NCBI RefSeq assembly: GCF_003014675.1
Contig: NZ_PYAU01000001.1
Coordinates: 2,480,001-2,544,000, forward strand
Reading direction: 5' to 3'
Origin: Labedella gwakjiensis
Lineage (GTDB): Bacteria > Actinomycetota > Actinomycetes > Actinomycetales > Microbacteriaceae
DNA: 64,000 bases
The translations under genes and the position numbers were made by a program. The number at the start of each line of letters is the position of its first letter. The stretch's first letter is position 1. Of this stretch, positions 26,597-34,407 are shown piece after piece. Under the pieces are notes generated by a model. The model saw only the letters and a list, made by a program, of their open reading frames with translations. It did no database searches and was not told the origin of the DNA.

Positions 26597-27903
26597 CCAC
26601 CATCACGACCCCCGACGCCACGCCCGTCTCGGAGACGCTCGAGGCCACCGAGATCCGCAGTTGGAAGGCGCCCATCGCCCTCGCCATCTTCGTGATCGTC
26701 GCGGCGATCCTGTTCGTCGCCGTCGGTCGCGACGGCGAGACCACGTTCCGGCTCTCGTCCGACAGCGACCTCGTCCAGCTCGCGGACTGGGTCCTGCCAG
26801 CCCGCGGGACGGGAATCGTCGTCACCGTCCTTCTCGCCCTGCTGACCGCCCTCGTCGTCGGTCTCACGGTGGCCGGTTCGCGGCTCGGTCTCCGGACCCG
26901 CCGGATCGTGCTCGCCGCGTCGATCGTGGCGTTCACGTTCCTCTTCCTGCTCGGCTTCCTCACGTGGGCCGCCGCCGGAGCGGCGATCCCCGTCACGGGG
27001 CTCCTCCTCGGCACGGTGTCCCTCAGTGCGCCGCTCATCTTCGGAGCCCTCGGCGGCGTGATCTCGGAGCGCGTCGGCGTCGTGAACGTCGCGATCGAGG
27101 GACAGCTGCTGGCTGGCGCGTTCTGCGCCGCCCTCGTCGCGTCGATCACGGGCAACCCGTTCGCTGGGCTCATCGCCGCCATGGTCGCCGGCGTGCTCGT
27201 GAGCTTCGTGCTCGCGGCCTTCTCGATCAAGTACCTCGTAGACCAGGTCATCGTCGGTGTCGTGCTCAACGTGCTCGTGCTCGGGCTCACGTCGTTCCTC
27301 TTCTCGACGGTGCTCTCGCAGGACACGGCGAACCTCAACACGGCACCGCGTTTCCCGCGGTTCCCGATCCCCGTACTCAGCGAGATCCCCATCGTGGGAC
27401 CTGTCCTGTTCCGCCAGACGCTCATCGTCTACCTCATGTACATCGCCGTCATCGCGGTCTACCTCGGTCTGTTCCACACGAAGTGGGGCCTCCGGCTCCG
27501 CGCCGTCGGCGAGCACCCGCAGGCGGCCGACACCGTCGGCATCCGCGTGAACGCCACGCGGTTCTGGAACGTGTCGCTCGCTGGCGCCGTCGCCGGTCTC
27601 GGTGGGGCGTACTTCACCCTCGACTCGGTCTCGAGCTTCGGCAAGGACATGACGGCAGGTGCCGGATTCATCGCCCTCGCCGCCGTGATCTTCGGCCGCT
27701 GGAACCCGATCAGGGCCACCTTCGCCGCGCTCCTCTTCGGCTTCGCGACGAACCTCCAGAACGTGCTCGGGGCGATCGGATCGCCCGTACCGAGCGAGTT
27801 CATGCTCATGCTGCCGTACGTCGTCACGATCCTCGCGGTCGCCGGCCTCGTCGGCTACGCACGGGGCCCGGCCGCCTCGGGAAAGCCGTACATCAAGTCA
27901 TGA
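26593..27903 (+). CDS. Nucleoside ABC transporter permease 2
   Basis: 436 aa BPD_transp_2 permease that pairs with the preceding one. Landmark segments: GGVISERVGVVNVAIEGQLL, the coupling loop GEHPQAADTVGIRVN and the C-terminal FGFATNLQNVLG. The N-terminal 150 residues contain two extra helices before the core. ATG at 26593 overlaps the previous stop, and its own stop overlaps the cdd start (ATGA), so binding, transport and deamination genes are tightly coupled. Confidence 0.92.
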   Translation: MTTITTPDATPVSETLEATEIRSWKAPIALAIFVIVAAILFVAVGRDGETTFRLSSDSDLVQLADWVLPARGTGIVVTVLLALLTALVVGLTVAGSRLGLRTRRIVLAASIVAFTFLFLLGFLTWAAAGAAIPVTGLLLGTVSLSAPLIFGALGGVISERVGVVNVAIEGQLLAGAFCAALVASITGNPFAGLIAAMVAGVLVSFVLAAFSIKYLVDQVIVGVVLNVLVLGLTSFLFSTVLSQDTANLNTAPRFPRFPIPVLSEIPIVGPVLFRQTLIVYLMYIAVIAVYLGLFHTKWGLRLRAVGEHPQAADTVGIRVNATRFWNVSLAGAVAGLGGAYFTLDSVSSFGKDMTAGAGFIALAAVIFGRWNPIRATFAALLFGFATNLQNVLGAIGSPVPSEFMLMLPYVVTILAVAGLVGYARGPAASGKPYIKS

Positions 27904-28322
27904 CCGACATGTCGAACCACGCAGCCGACGTCGACTGGGACGCCCTGCGCGCCCTCGCCTCCGAGGCCATGCGAAAGGCCTACGTCCCGTACTCGAAGTT
28001 CCCCGTCGGGGTCGCGGCGATCGTCGACGACGGCCGGACCATCACGGGCTGCAACGTGGAGAACGCGTCGTACGGACTCACGCTCTGCGCCGAATGCGCC
28101 CTCGTGTCGACGCTCCATCTGACGGGTGGCGGCAAGCTCGTCTCCTTCACGTGCGTCGACGGCGACGGCAACATCCTCATGCCCTGCGGCCGGTGCCGCC
28201 AGCTGCTCTTCGAGCACGCGGCGCCCGGAATGCTGCTCGAGACGGTGTCGGGGGTGCGCACGATCGACGAGGTCCTCCCGGACGCGTTCGGTCCGAGCAC
28301 GCTCGACGCCTACGCCCGCTGA
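27900..28322 (+). CDS. cdd: Cytidine deaminase
   Basis: 140 aa, the usual size of tetrameric CDAs. Hydrolyses cytidine and deoxycytidine to uridine and deoxyuridine. Zinc and catalytic motifs intact: NVENASYGLTLCAECA (Cys ligand and the catalytic Glu) and PCGRCRQ (two Cys ligands). The start overlaps the permease stop by 4 nt. Feeds pyrimidine nucleosides from the importer to the phosphorylase encoded next. Confidence 0.95.
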   Translation: MTDMSNHAADVDWDALRALASEAMRKAYVPYSKFPVGVAAIVDDGRTITGCNVENASYGLTLCAECALVSTLHLTGGGKLVSFTCVDGDGNILMPCGRCRQLLFEHAAPGMLLETVSGVRTIDEVLPDAFGPSTLDAYAR

Positions 28323-28375
28323 CACCTGCGGGATCTGGTCGGAGCGCACGAGCGCCCGACGCGAAAGGAACCACC

Positions 28376-29689
28376 ATGAACGACACCGCCACCCCTGAGC
28401 AGATCGAGGCCTTCGACGTCGTCGACCTCATCCGGACGAAGCGTGACGGCGGCGAGCTCGCGACCGCGGAGATCGATTGGCTCATCGACGCCTACACGCG
28501 CCGCTACGTGGCCGACGAGCAGATGTCGGCACTCGCGATGGCGATCCTCATCCGCGGCATGAGCCGCCGCGAGATCCGCGACATGACGCTCGCGATGATC
28601 GCCTCCGGTGAGCGGATGGACTTCTCGGGTCTCGGCAAGCGCACGGTCGACAAGCACTCGACGGGCGGCGTCGGCGACAAGATCACGCTCCCGCTCATGC
28701 CTCTCGTGGCGTCCTTCGGCGTCGCCGTGCCGCAGCTGTCCGGACGTGGTCTCGGCCACACGGGCGGAACGCTCGACAAGCTCGAGTCGATCCCCGGGTG
28801 GCGGGCCGACCTCACGAACGAGCAGATATTCGCGCAGCTCCGGGACGTCGGGGGAGTGATCTGCGCTGCCGGAAGCGGCCTCGCCCCAGCGGACAAGCGG
28901 CTCTACGCGCTTCGAGACATCACGGGGACGGTCGAGGCTATCCCGCTCATCGCCTCGAGCATCATGTCGAAGAAGATCGCGGAGGGCACAGAGGCTCTCG
29001 TGCTCGACGTGAAGTTCGGTTCAGGGGCGTTCATGACCGACTACGCGCGCGCCGAGGAGCTCGCCCGCACCATGGTGGAGCTCGGAACCGATGCGGGTGT
29101 CGCCACGTCGGCCCTGCTCACCGACATGAACGTGCCGCTCGGCCTCGCGATCGGCAACGCGAACGAGGTGCGCGAGTCCGTGGAGGTGCTCGCGGGCGGG
29201 GGCCCGGCCGACATCGTCGAGCTCACGGTTGCCCTCGCCCGGGAGATGCTCGCGCTCGTCGGCCAGCCGGACGCCGACGTCGAGGAGGCCCTCCGCGACG
29301 GACGGGCAATGGACTCGTGGCGTGCCGCCATCGAGGCGCAAGGCGGCGACCCCGACGCGCCTCTTCCGGTCGCGCGTGAGACCCACACCGTCACGGCCGA
29401 CCGTGACGGTGTCCTCAGCCGACAGGAGGCCCTTCCCTTCGGGATCGCCGCGTGGCGGCTCGGGGCCGGCCGCGCTCGCCAGCAGGACCCGGTCCTGCAT
29501 GCGTCCGGGATCGACCTGCACGCGAAGCCCGGCGATTACGTCGTCGCGGGTCAGCCCCTCTTCACCCTCTCGGCCGACGACGACTCGCGCTTCGAGCGCG
29601 CGCTCGCCGCCGTCGATGGGGCGTGGGAGATCGCACCGTCCGGAACCGTCGTCGAGCGTGGCCCGCTCGTGCGCCAGCGCATCGGCTGA
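28376..29689 (+). CDS. deoA: Thymidine/pyrimidine-nucleoside phosphorylase
   Basis: 437 aa. Cleaves thymidine or uridine with phosphate to base and (deoxy)ribose 1-phosphate. Signature motifs: VDKHSTGGVGDK (phosphate site), LSGRGLGHTGGTLDKLESI, and the C-terminal PYNP_C-like domain. Whether it prefers thymidine or also takes uridine cannot be told. ATG at 28376 with AAAGGA upstream; 53 nt after cdd, so part of the same salvage operon. Confidence 0.94.
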   Translation: MNDTATPEQIEAFDVVDLIRTKRDGGELATAEIDWLIDAYTRRYVADEQMSALAMAILIRGMSRREIRDMTLAMIASGERMDFSGLGKRTVDKHSTGGVGDKITLPLMPLVASFGVAVPQLSGRGLGHTGGTLDKLESIPGWRADLTNEQIFAQLRDVGGVICAAGSGLAPADKRLYALRDITGTVEAIPLIASSIMSKKIAEGTEALVLDVKFGSGAFMTDYARAEELARTMVELGTDAGVATSALLTDMNVPLGLAIGNANEVRESVEVLAGGGPADIVELTVALAREMLALVGQPDADVEEALRDGRAMDSWRAAIEAQGGDPDAPLPVARETHTVTADRDGVLSRQEALPFGIAAWRLGAGRARQQDPVLHASGIDLHAKPGDYVVAGQPLFTLSADDDSRFERALAAVDGAWEIAPSGTVVERGPLVRQRIG

Positions 29690-29725
29690 TCTCAGATCCG
29701 CCCAGCCGCGTCGGTCGGCCCACGG

Positions 29726-29731
29726 TACGCT
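29726..29731 (+). promoter_or_regulatory. -10 element of add, leaderless start
   Basis: TACGCT, then 6 nt, then the GTG at 29738. There is no ribosome site, so add may have its own leaderless transcript besides read-through from deoA. Confidence 0.45.
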
Positions 29732-29737
29732 GAACCA

Positions 29738-30868
29738 GTGAGCACGAGCGACGACGAATACTATTCCGACGGCATCGACATCCGGGACCTCCCGAAGGTC
29801 TCGTTGCACGATCATCTCGACGGCGGACTCCGCCCGCAGACGATCATCGAGCTGGGTGAGGAGATCGGTCTCGATGTCCCCGCGTCGGAGCCCGAGGCCC
29901 TCGCCGACTGGTTCGTGGACTCCTGCTCGGCCGGCAACCTCCCGGACTACCTCAAGACGTTCGACCTCTCGATCGCCGTCATGCAGTCTGAGAAAGGACT
30001 CCGCCGAGTGGCGCGTGAGTTCGTCGAGGATCTCGTGGACGACGGCGTCGTGTACGGCGAGATCCGATGGGCACCCGAGCAGCACCTGCAGGGTGGTCTC
30101 ACTCTCGACCAGACCGTCGTCGCCGTGCAGGAGGGCATCGACCAGGCGATCGACGACGCCGCCCGCGACGGGCGCGACATCCGTGTCGGCCAGCTCGTCA
30201 CGGCGATGCGTCACGCGGATCGCGGCCTCGAGATCGCGGAACTCGCCGTCCGCCACCGCGACAGCGGGGTCGTCGGCTTCGACATCGCGGGCGCCGAGGC
30301 CGGGTTCCCGGCCAGCAGGCAGCGCGTCGCCTTCGACTACCTCGCCTCCGAGTACTTCCCGGTCACCGTGCACGCCGGTGAGGCCGACGGTCTCGAATCG
30401 ATCCGGGGCGCGCTCCTCGACGGTCGCGCTCTGCGGCTCGGCCACGGCGTCCGCATCGCGGAAGACATCACGATCGAACGCAGCGACGACGAGAACGTCT
30501 ACGTCTCGCTCGGTCGTCTCTCCCAATGGGTCAAGGATCGGGAGATCGTCCTCGAGCTCAGTCCGTCCTCGAACCTCCAGACCGGCGCGATCGCGCGCTG
30601 GGGTGCCGAGCTCGACGACCACCCGTTCGACCTGCTCTACCAGCTCGGTTTCCGCGTGACCGTCAACGTGGACAACCGCACCATGAGCGCCACGAGCCTC
30701 ACCCGCGAGCTCGGCCTCCTGAGCGACGCGTTCGGGTACGACCTCGGCGACCTCGAGGCCTTCCAGCTCAACGCCGCCGCTGCGTCCTTCCTCCCACTCG
30801 AGGAACGAGAGGAACTCTCCGAGCGCATCTCGCAGGGCTTCGATGCCGCGGAGAATGACGCACCCTGA
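29738..30868 (+). CDS. add: Adenosine deaminase
   Basis: 376 aa. Converts adenosine and deoxyadenosine to inosine. Metal and catalytic motifs: HDHLDGGLR (zinc-binding pair), HAGEADG (catalytic Glu), and LGHGVRI. The usual second-Asp motif NTDDP is replaced by NVDNRTMS, as in a sub-group of actinobacterial enzymes, so the substrate range may differ slightly. Inosine would go to the purine nucleoside phosphorylase encoded 2.5 kb downstream on the other strand. Followed by the PTS pair. Confidence 0.92.
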   Translation: MSTSDDEYYSDGIDIRDLPKVSLHDHLDGGLRPQTIIELGEEIGLDVPASEPEALADWFVDSCSAGNLPDYLKTFDLSIAVMQSEKGLRRVAREFVEDLVDDGVVYGEIRWAPEQHLQGGLTLDQTVVAVQEGIDQAIDDAARDGRDIRVGQLVTAMRHADRGLEIAELAVRHRDSGVVGFDIAGAEAGFPASRQRVAFDYLASEYFPVTVHAGEADGLESIRGALLDGRALRLGHGVRIAEDITIERSDDENVYVSLGRLSQWVKDREIVLELSPSSNLQTGAIARWGAELDDHPFDLLYQLGFRVTVNVDNRTMSATSLTRELGLLSDAFGYDLGDLEAFQLNAAAASFLPLEEREELSERISQGFDAAENDAP

Positions 30869-30918
30869 GCGCACCGTCCGGGGTGTTGATGGACAGCAAA
30901 TGCTCGGCCTTCGAGCGC

Positions 30919-30949
30919 TACCCTGGAACAAGACGTCGAACAACGTCTT
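30919..30949 (+). promoter_or_regulatory. Promoter and inverted repeat before the PTS genes
   Basis: TACCCT (30919-30924) is a plausible -10; 5 nt later lies the perfect inverted repeat AAGACGT-CGAACA-ACGTCTT (30930-30949), which would sit at the transcription start or form a 5' hairpin. Confidence 0.4.
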
Positions 30950-30974
30950 GACACACCGACCTCTGGACCTGCCG

Positions 30975-31436
30975 ATGCCGCTGCCCCCGCTCACTGAAGC
31001 CTCCGTCCGATTGGGCGTCCCGGCTGCGACGTGGCGAGACGCCGTGCGCGCCGCCGGCGATGTACTCATCGCGGCGGGTTCGGTCGGGGTTACCTACACC
31101 CAGCGCATGATCGACGTGATCGAGGAGTTCGGCGCCTACGTGGTGATCGCGCCGGGCCTCGCTCTCGCGCACGCACGGCCGGGCGAGGACGTCCTCGCCG
31201 ACGGGCTCTCGCTCGTCACCCTCGCGGAGCCCGTGTCGTTCGGCCACGCGCACAACGACCCCGTCAGCGTCGTCATCGGTCTCGCCGTCACGACGGCCGA
31301 CGCCCACGTCACGGGTATCGCCGACCTCGCCAACGCCTTCAACGACCCGGAACTGGTTCCCGCCTTGAGCGCCGCGGCGACGCCGTCGGACGCCATCGCT
31401 CTCGTCCTGCACAGCACCTCTCGAGGAGTGTCATGA
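30975..31436 (+). CDS. PTS EIIA component, fructose/ascorbate (type-2) class
   Basis: 153 aa soluble PTS_EIIA type-2 domain. The phosphorylated His lies in LALAHARPGED (near residue 65); the flanking VVIAPGLA and VSFGHAHNDPV segments are typical. ATG at 30975 has only a weak ribosome site; an in-frame TTG at 30948 is an alternative. Its stop overlaps the IIB start (ATGA). No IIC membrane component is encoded nearby, so the pair may have a regulatory role or serve a IIC elsewhere. Confidence 0.82.
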   Translation: MPLPPLTEASVRLGVPAATWRDAVRAAGDVLIAAGSVGVTYTQRMIDVIEEFGAYVVIAPGLALAHARPGEDVLADGLSLVTLAEPVSFGHAHNDPVSVVIGLAVTTADAHVTGIADLANAFNDPELVPALSAAATPSDAIALVLHSTSRGVS

Positions 31437-31705
31437 AGATCGTCGCGGTCTGCGGTGCTGGTGTGGGCACGTCCGGCATCCTCAAGGTCAACGCCGAGCG
31501 TGCGCTCGCGCGACTCGACATCGAGGCCGACGTGACCGCGTCAGACGTGGCCTCGCTCGCGACGACCGCAGCGGACGCCCAGGTGATCCTCACGTCCCCG
31601 GAACTCGTCGACAAGATCCCACCGACGTGGGCGGACATCGTTGTGGTGCAGAACTACGTCGACATGGCCGAGATCGAGCAGAAGCTCTTCGACGCGCTGG
31701 GCTGA
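31433..31705 (+). CDS. PTS EIIB component, ascorbate/galactitol class
   Basis: 90 aa, the full size of a free-standing IIB domain of the lactate-ascorbate type. The phosphocysteine loop is CGAGVGTSGIL with Cys at residue 7. It would receive phosphate from the overlapping IIA. Convergent with the phosphohexomutase gene, 45 nt away, with no clear terminator between them. Confidence 0.85.
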   Translation: MKIVAVCGAGVGTSGILKVNAERALARLDIEADVTASDVASLATTAADAQVILTSPELVDKIPPTWADIVVVQNYVDMAEIEQKLFDALG

Positions 31706-31750
31706 ATGAGCGCCCAGGGCTGAGCGTCCGCCTCCCGCCCTCTTCTCGCC

Positions 31751-33430
31751 TCAGGCGACGAGGTCGGCCACTCCGGCACGCAGCGCCGCGAGTCGCGCGT
31801 CGGCCTCCGCTATCCGTTCGGCGAGAGTGCCGGTGTCGCTCGAGACGTCGATGTAGACCTTGAGCTTGGGTTCCGTGCCGCTCGGCCGCACCATGACGCG
31901 CGACCCGTCCTCGAGCCGGAAGCGGAGGACGTCGCTCGGCGGGAGGGAGCCGAAACCTCCGGCCAGGTCCTCCACGCGCTCCACCCGCACGCCGCCGATG
32001 TCCCGGGGAGGCGTGTCGCGCAGTCGGGTCATCGTCGCCGTGATCCTGCTGAGGTCGTCGACGCGCACCGACACCTGATCGCTCGCGAAGTGGCCGAACG
32101 TCTCGCTGAAGCGGTCGAGCTGGGTCGCGATGTCGGATCCCTCGGCGGCGAGCCGTGCGGCGAGGTCGAGGAACGCGACGGCCGCGGAGATGCCGTCCTT
32201 GTCGCGCACGGTCTCGGGGTTCACGAGGTAGCCGAGCGCCTCCTCGTAGCCGAAGACGAGGCCGGGTGCCCGCGAGACCCACTTGAAGCCCGTGAGGGTG
32301 TCGGCGAACTCGAGCCCGTAGTGCTTCGCGACAGCAGCGAGGGCGGGCGACGACACGATCGAGCATGCCAGTGTGCCCTCTGCGGCAGCCTCGTCGTGCG
32401 ATGACAGTGATTCCGCCGCACGCCATCCGAGGAGCGAACCCACCTCGTTTCCGGTGAGTCGTCTGTAGCCCGTCGGCTGCGTCGCGTCGGGGATCGCGAC
32501 GGCGAGGCGGTCGGCATCGGGATCGTTCGCGATGATGAGATCGGCCGAGTGCTCTCGAGCCGAGGCGTACGAGAGGTCGAGCGCACCCGGCTCCTCGGGA
32601 TTGGGGAACGCGACGGTCGGGAAGTCCGGGTCGGGGTGCAGCTGCTCCTCGACGAGGATCGGTGCGGCGAACCCGGCGGCCTCGAGCACGCGAGAGGTGG
32701 TCTCCCACCCGACGCCGTGCATGGCCGTGTACACGACGACCGGCTGCGCGGCCGGAGCGGCCGCAGCGACGGCGGCCGTGCGGGAGACGTAGGCATCGAC
32801 GACAGATTCGTCGGCGACCTCGAAGTCGTCGGAACGGGGCAGATCGACGATCGATCCCGCCGCCACGACGTCGATCGCCGCGGCGATCTCCGCGTCGACG
32901 GGTGAGACGATCTGGGAACCGGCGTCGCGGCCACCGAGGTAGACCTTGTAGCCGTTGTCGCGCGGCGGGTTGTGACTCGCTGTCACCATCACGCCGGCAC
33001 TCACGTCGAGGTGTCGCACGGCGAAGGCCAAGACGGGCGTGGGAAGCAACCGGGGGAGAAGGACGGCGCGGATACCGGCCCCCGCCATGATCTGGGCGGT
33101 GTCCTCGGCGAAGATGCGCGAGTTCTTCCGACCGTCGTAGCCGATGACGATCGACGGGTTCGGACCGGAGGCGAGCAGCCAGTCCGCGAGTCCTCGTGCC
33201 GCCTGCGTCACGAGGACCCGGTTCATCCGGTTGGGACCGGCGGCCAGCTCGCCGCGCAGGCCCGCCGTGCCGAACGCGAGCCGCGAGTCGAACCTGTCGG
33301 CGAGTGCGGCCTCCGCCTCAGCGGACCCGCCCTCGACGGCGTCGATCAGGTCCTGCAGCTCTGCGCGGGTCTCCTCGTCCGGGTCCTGCGCCAGCCACGC
33401 CTGGGCGCGGGCGAGACGACCGGCGCTCAC
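31751..33430 (-). CDS. Phosphohexomutase (phosphopentomutase/phosphoglucomutase type)
   Basis: 559 aa alpha-D-phosphohexomutase. Catalytic loop TASHNPPRDNGYK with the phosphoserine; metal loop NDPDADR; phosphate-binding C-terminal loop RPSGTEPK. The length and the N-terminal FGTAGLRGELAAGPNRMN motif match the PgmB/YhxB-like group, which includes phosphopentomutases. Its GTG overlaps the stop of the nucleoside phosphorylase gene by 4 nt, so it may act on ribose 1-phosphate released there. Confidence 0.9.
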   Translation of the reverse strand: MSAGRLARAQAWLAQDPDEETRAELQDLIDAVEGGSAEAEAALADRFDSRLAFGTAGLRGELAAGPNRMNRVLVTQAARGLADWLLASGPNPSIVIGYDGRKNSRIFAEDTAQIMAGAGIRAVLLPRLLPTPVLAFAVRHLDVSAGVMVTASHNPPRDNGYKVYLGGRDAGSQIVSPVDAEIAAAIDVVAAGSIVDLPRSDDFEVADESVVDAYVSRTAAVAAAAPAAQPVVVYTAMHGVGWETTSRVLEAAGFAAPILVEEQLHPDPDFPTVAFPNPEEPGALDLSYASAREHSADLIIANDPDADRLAVAIPDATQPTGYRRLTGNEVGSLLGWRAAESLSSHDEAAAEGTLACSIVSSPALAAVAKHYGLEFADTLTGFKWVSRAPGLVFGYEEALGYLVNPETVRDKDGISAAVAFLDLAARLAAEGSDIATQLDRFSETFGHFASDQVSVRVDDLSRITATMTRLRDTPPRDIGGVRVERVEDLAGGFGSLPPSDVLRFRLEDGSRVMVRPSGTEPKLKVYIDVSSDTGTLAERIAEADARLAALRAGVADLVA

Positions 33431-34260
33431 AGGCGCTCCACCACGCGGGCGAGGAGATCGCTGATGACGGGCTCGGCCGCCCGCCCGGCCTCGATGACCT
33501 CCTGATGGCTGAGGGGGGTCTTCTGGATGCCGGCCGCGAGGTTGGTGATGAGGGAGAAGCCGAGGATCTCCATACCGGCCTGACGTGCAGCGATGGCTTC
33601 GAGGGCCGTGGACATCCCGACGATGTGGCCGCCGATGGCTTTCGCCATCTGGACCTCCGCCGGCGTCTCGTAGTGGGGGCCGCGGAACTGGGTGTATACG
33701 CCCTCGTCGAGGTCTGGCGCGACCTCCCGGGCGATCGCTCGGAGGCGCGCGGAGTAGAGGTCGGTGAGGTCGATGAACGTCGCGCCCTCGAGCGGGGAGT
33801 CCGCCGTCAGGTTGATGTGGTCGCTGATCAGGACCGGGGTCCCGGGGGTCCACGTCTCTTTGATGCCACCTGCGCCGTTCGTGAGGATCATCGTCTTCAC
33901 GCCGGTCGCGGCGGCGGTCCGCACGCTGTGCACGACACGACGGACGCCGTGGCCCTCGTAATAGTGGGTGCGCGCTCCGATGACGAGTGCGTGCTTCCCG
34001 GATGGAAGACGGACCGAACGCAGCGTTCCGACATGCCCCTCGAGGGCGGGCTTCGAGAAGCCGGGGATCTCGGTCGCGGGGATCGTCGCGACGGTCTCGC
34101 CGATGAGTTCGGCGGCGCGGCCCCACCCGGATCCGAGGGTGAGGGCGATGTCATGCCGCGCGACGCCGGAGATCTCGGCGATCCGCTCGGCGGCCTGCGC
34201 GGCGACGGTGAACGGATCGACGCCCGGAGCGTCCAACGGATTCGACGAGGATTCAGCCAT
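33427..34260 (-). CDS. punA: Purine-nucleoside phosphorylase (trimeric type)
   Basis: 277 aa. Cleaves inosine and guanosine to hypoxanthine or guanine plus ribose 1-phosphate. Features of the mammalian-type trimeric PNP: LGSGWGRAAELI, ARTHYYEGH, TNGAGGI, and FRGPHYETPAEVQM, with GMSTALEAIAAR towards the end. ATG at 34260 lies 6 nt after a TAGAGT hexamer. Co-transcribed with the mutase gene (4-nt overlap) and divergent from the quinone dehydrogenase. Confidence 0.94.
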   Translation of the reverse strand: MAESSSNPLDAPGVDPFTVAAQAAERIAEISGVARHDIALTLGSGWGRAAELIGETVATIPATEIPGFSKPALEGHVGTLRSVRLPSGKHALVIGARTHYYEGHGVRRVVHSVRTAAATGVKTMILTNGAGGIKETWTPGTPVLISDHINLTADSPLEGATFIDLTDLYSARLRAIAREVAPDLDEGVYTQFRGPHYETPAEVQMAKAIGGHIVGMSTALEAIAARQAGMEILGFSLITNLAAGIQKTPLSHQEVIEAGRAAEPVISDLLARVVERL

Positions 34261-34266
34261 TCCTCC

Positions 34267-34272
34267 ACTCTA
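34267..34272 (-). promoter_or_regulatory. -10 element of punA, leaderless start
   Basis: TAGAGT on the minus strand, then GGAGGA and directly the ATG. The purine run touches the start codon, too close for a Shine-Dalgarno site. Confidence 0.45.
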
Positions 34273-34371
34273 ATCGTCGGCACTCCGTCCTCCTCGTCGC
34301 CCGGCCGAGCAGCGCGACGGTCCGCCGTGGTGCTCTCCTCCACCGGCCGTCGTCGGCACCCGGACGACGAA

Positions 34372-34401
34372 TTGGTGCGCGCGTCTCCGGACTGCGAGAA
34401 T
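34372..34401 (+). promoter_or_regulatory. Promoter of the quinone dehydrogenase gene, leaderless start
   Basis: -35 TTGGTG (34372-34377), 18-nt spacer, extended -10 TG-C-GAGAAT (34393-34401), then 6 nt to the ATG at 34408. Confidence 0.5.
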
Positions 34402-34407
34402 CGGGAC

